Shown piece by piece: positions 4,995 through 5,147 of a DNA stretch of 5,147 bases. The stretch lies in assembly GCA_937885165.1 (NCBI GenBank), contig CAKZZJ010000152.1, positions 1-5,147 on the forward strand, in the 5' to 3' direction. The first letter of the stretch is position 1. Each line of letters begins with the position of its first letter. Both the position numbers and the translations under genes were made by a program. The notes below the pieces were generated by a model. The model saw only the letters and a program-made list of their open reading frames with translations. It made no database searches and was not told where the DNA came from. The stretch comes from an uncultured Caryophanales bacterium. Lineage in GTDB: Bacteria; Bacillota_I; Bacilli_A; Acholeplasmatales; Anaeroplasmataceae.

Positions 4995-5147
4995 TTGTGT
5001 GTTAAATTTGCTGAAGAAAGATTATGTGGTAAATCAAAAATCAGCTATGTTTTAGGAGAGAAAAGAATTTTCTATTCTAACATGACATTCGATAATAATC
5101 CGTACAAATCCTGTAACGTGTACGTTACATTTGCACAATATGGCGTT
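4995..5147 (+). CDS. Possible 5-prime part of an unrecognised gene, running off the window
   Basis: The plus-strand frame is open from just after the TAG at 4974-4976 to the window end (57 codons), long for DNA this AT-rich. From the first candidate start, TTG 4995, the protein begins LCVKFAEERLCGKSKI and later reads MTFDNNPYKSCN. Codon third positions are mostly A/T in the first half, as in the real genes. Against it, no good ribosome binding site precedes TTG 4995. The only strong purine run, AGGAG at 5054-5058, is 23 bases before ATG 5082, too far for a normal start. A shorter open frame also exists on the minus strand here, ending at a TAG at 5075-5073. I do not recognise the product. Confidence 0.35.
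   Translation, partial: MCVKFAEERLCGKSKISYVLGEKRIFYSNMTFDNNPYKSCNVYVTFAQYGV
5112..5129. promoter_or_regulatory. Perfect operator-like dyad
   Basis: TGTAACG (5112-5118) and CGTTACA (5123-5129) are perfect 7-bp inverted arms around TGTA. The dyad is clearly richer in G and C than its surroundings. The size and symmetry are like operators bound by dimeric repressors such as TetR or GntR types, and the sequence could equally fold as a tetraloop hairpin in RNA. It lies inside the possible partial gene, where it would encode CNVYVT, so it may be incidental. Confidence 0.4.

Noticed and set aside
1..5147. CRISPR array, tRNA or rRNA genes
   Set aside because: No regularly spaced direct repeats and no cloverleaf or rRNA-like GC-richer conserved segments were seen on either strand.

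Overview
The window is very AT-rich DNA carrying one complete three-gene plus-strand operon (512-4843) between two non-coding, even more AT-rich flanks. TGG is used for Trp, TGA occurs as a real stop (end of the second gene), AGA dominates Arg codons, and the genes have purine-rich ribosome binding sites. This fits a low-GC bacterium using the standard code, most likely a Firmicutes/Bacilli-like lineage. It is not a TGA=Trp mycoplasma. The exact taxon cannot be read from the sequence.

Layout: 1-511 holds no supportable gene. It has weak promoter-like motifs, AT hairpins, the left copy of a 17-bp inverted repeat (295-311), and a leader hairpin just before the glmS ribosome binding site. 512-2356 is glmS. 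After 17 bp comes a membrane-anchored nucleotide-sugar dehydratase of the CapD/PglF/WbpM type (2374-4233). After 7 bp comes a small one-helix SPFH/band-7 protein (4241-4843) that starts at TTG. 4844-5147 is non-coding at first and holds the right copy of the 17-bp inverted repeat (4953-4969). An open frame then runs off the window end, and a GC-richer dyad (5112-5129) lies inside it.

How the genes fit together: GlmS makes glucosamine-6-phosphate, which commits carbon to UDP-GlcNAc. The dehydratase is of the type that converts UDP-GlcNAc to a 4-keto-6-deoxy sugar, the entry to bacillosamine, QuiNAc or FucNAc-type sugars of surface glycans. The SPFH protein could organise the membrane around the enzyme, but that is inference from position only. 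No aminotransferase, glycosyltransferase or flippase is present, so the downstream pathway must lie elsewhere.

The most unusual signal is the perfect 17-bp inverted repeat that brackets the whole operon about 4.7 kb apart, with weaker collinear similarity extending inward about 115 bp on each side. This could mark an invertible or mobile glycan-precursor cassette, or two opposed copies of a dispersed intergenic repeat. No recombinase or transposase is in the window, so the cassette idea remains a hypothesis.
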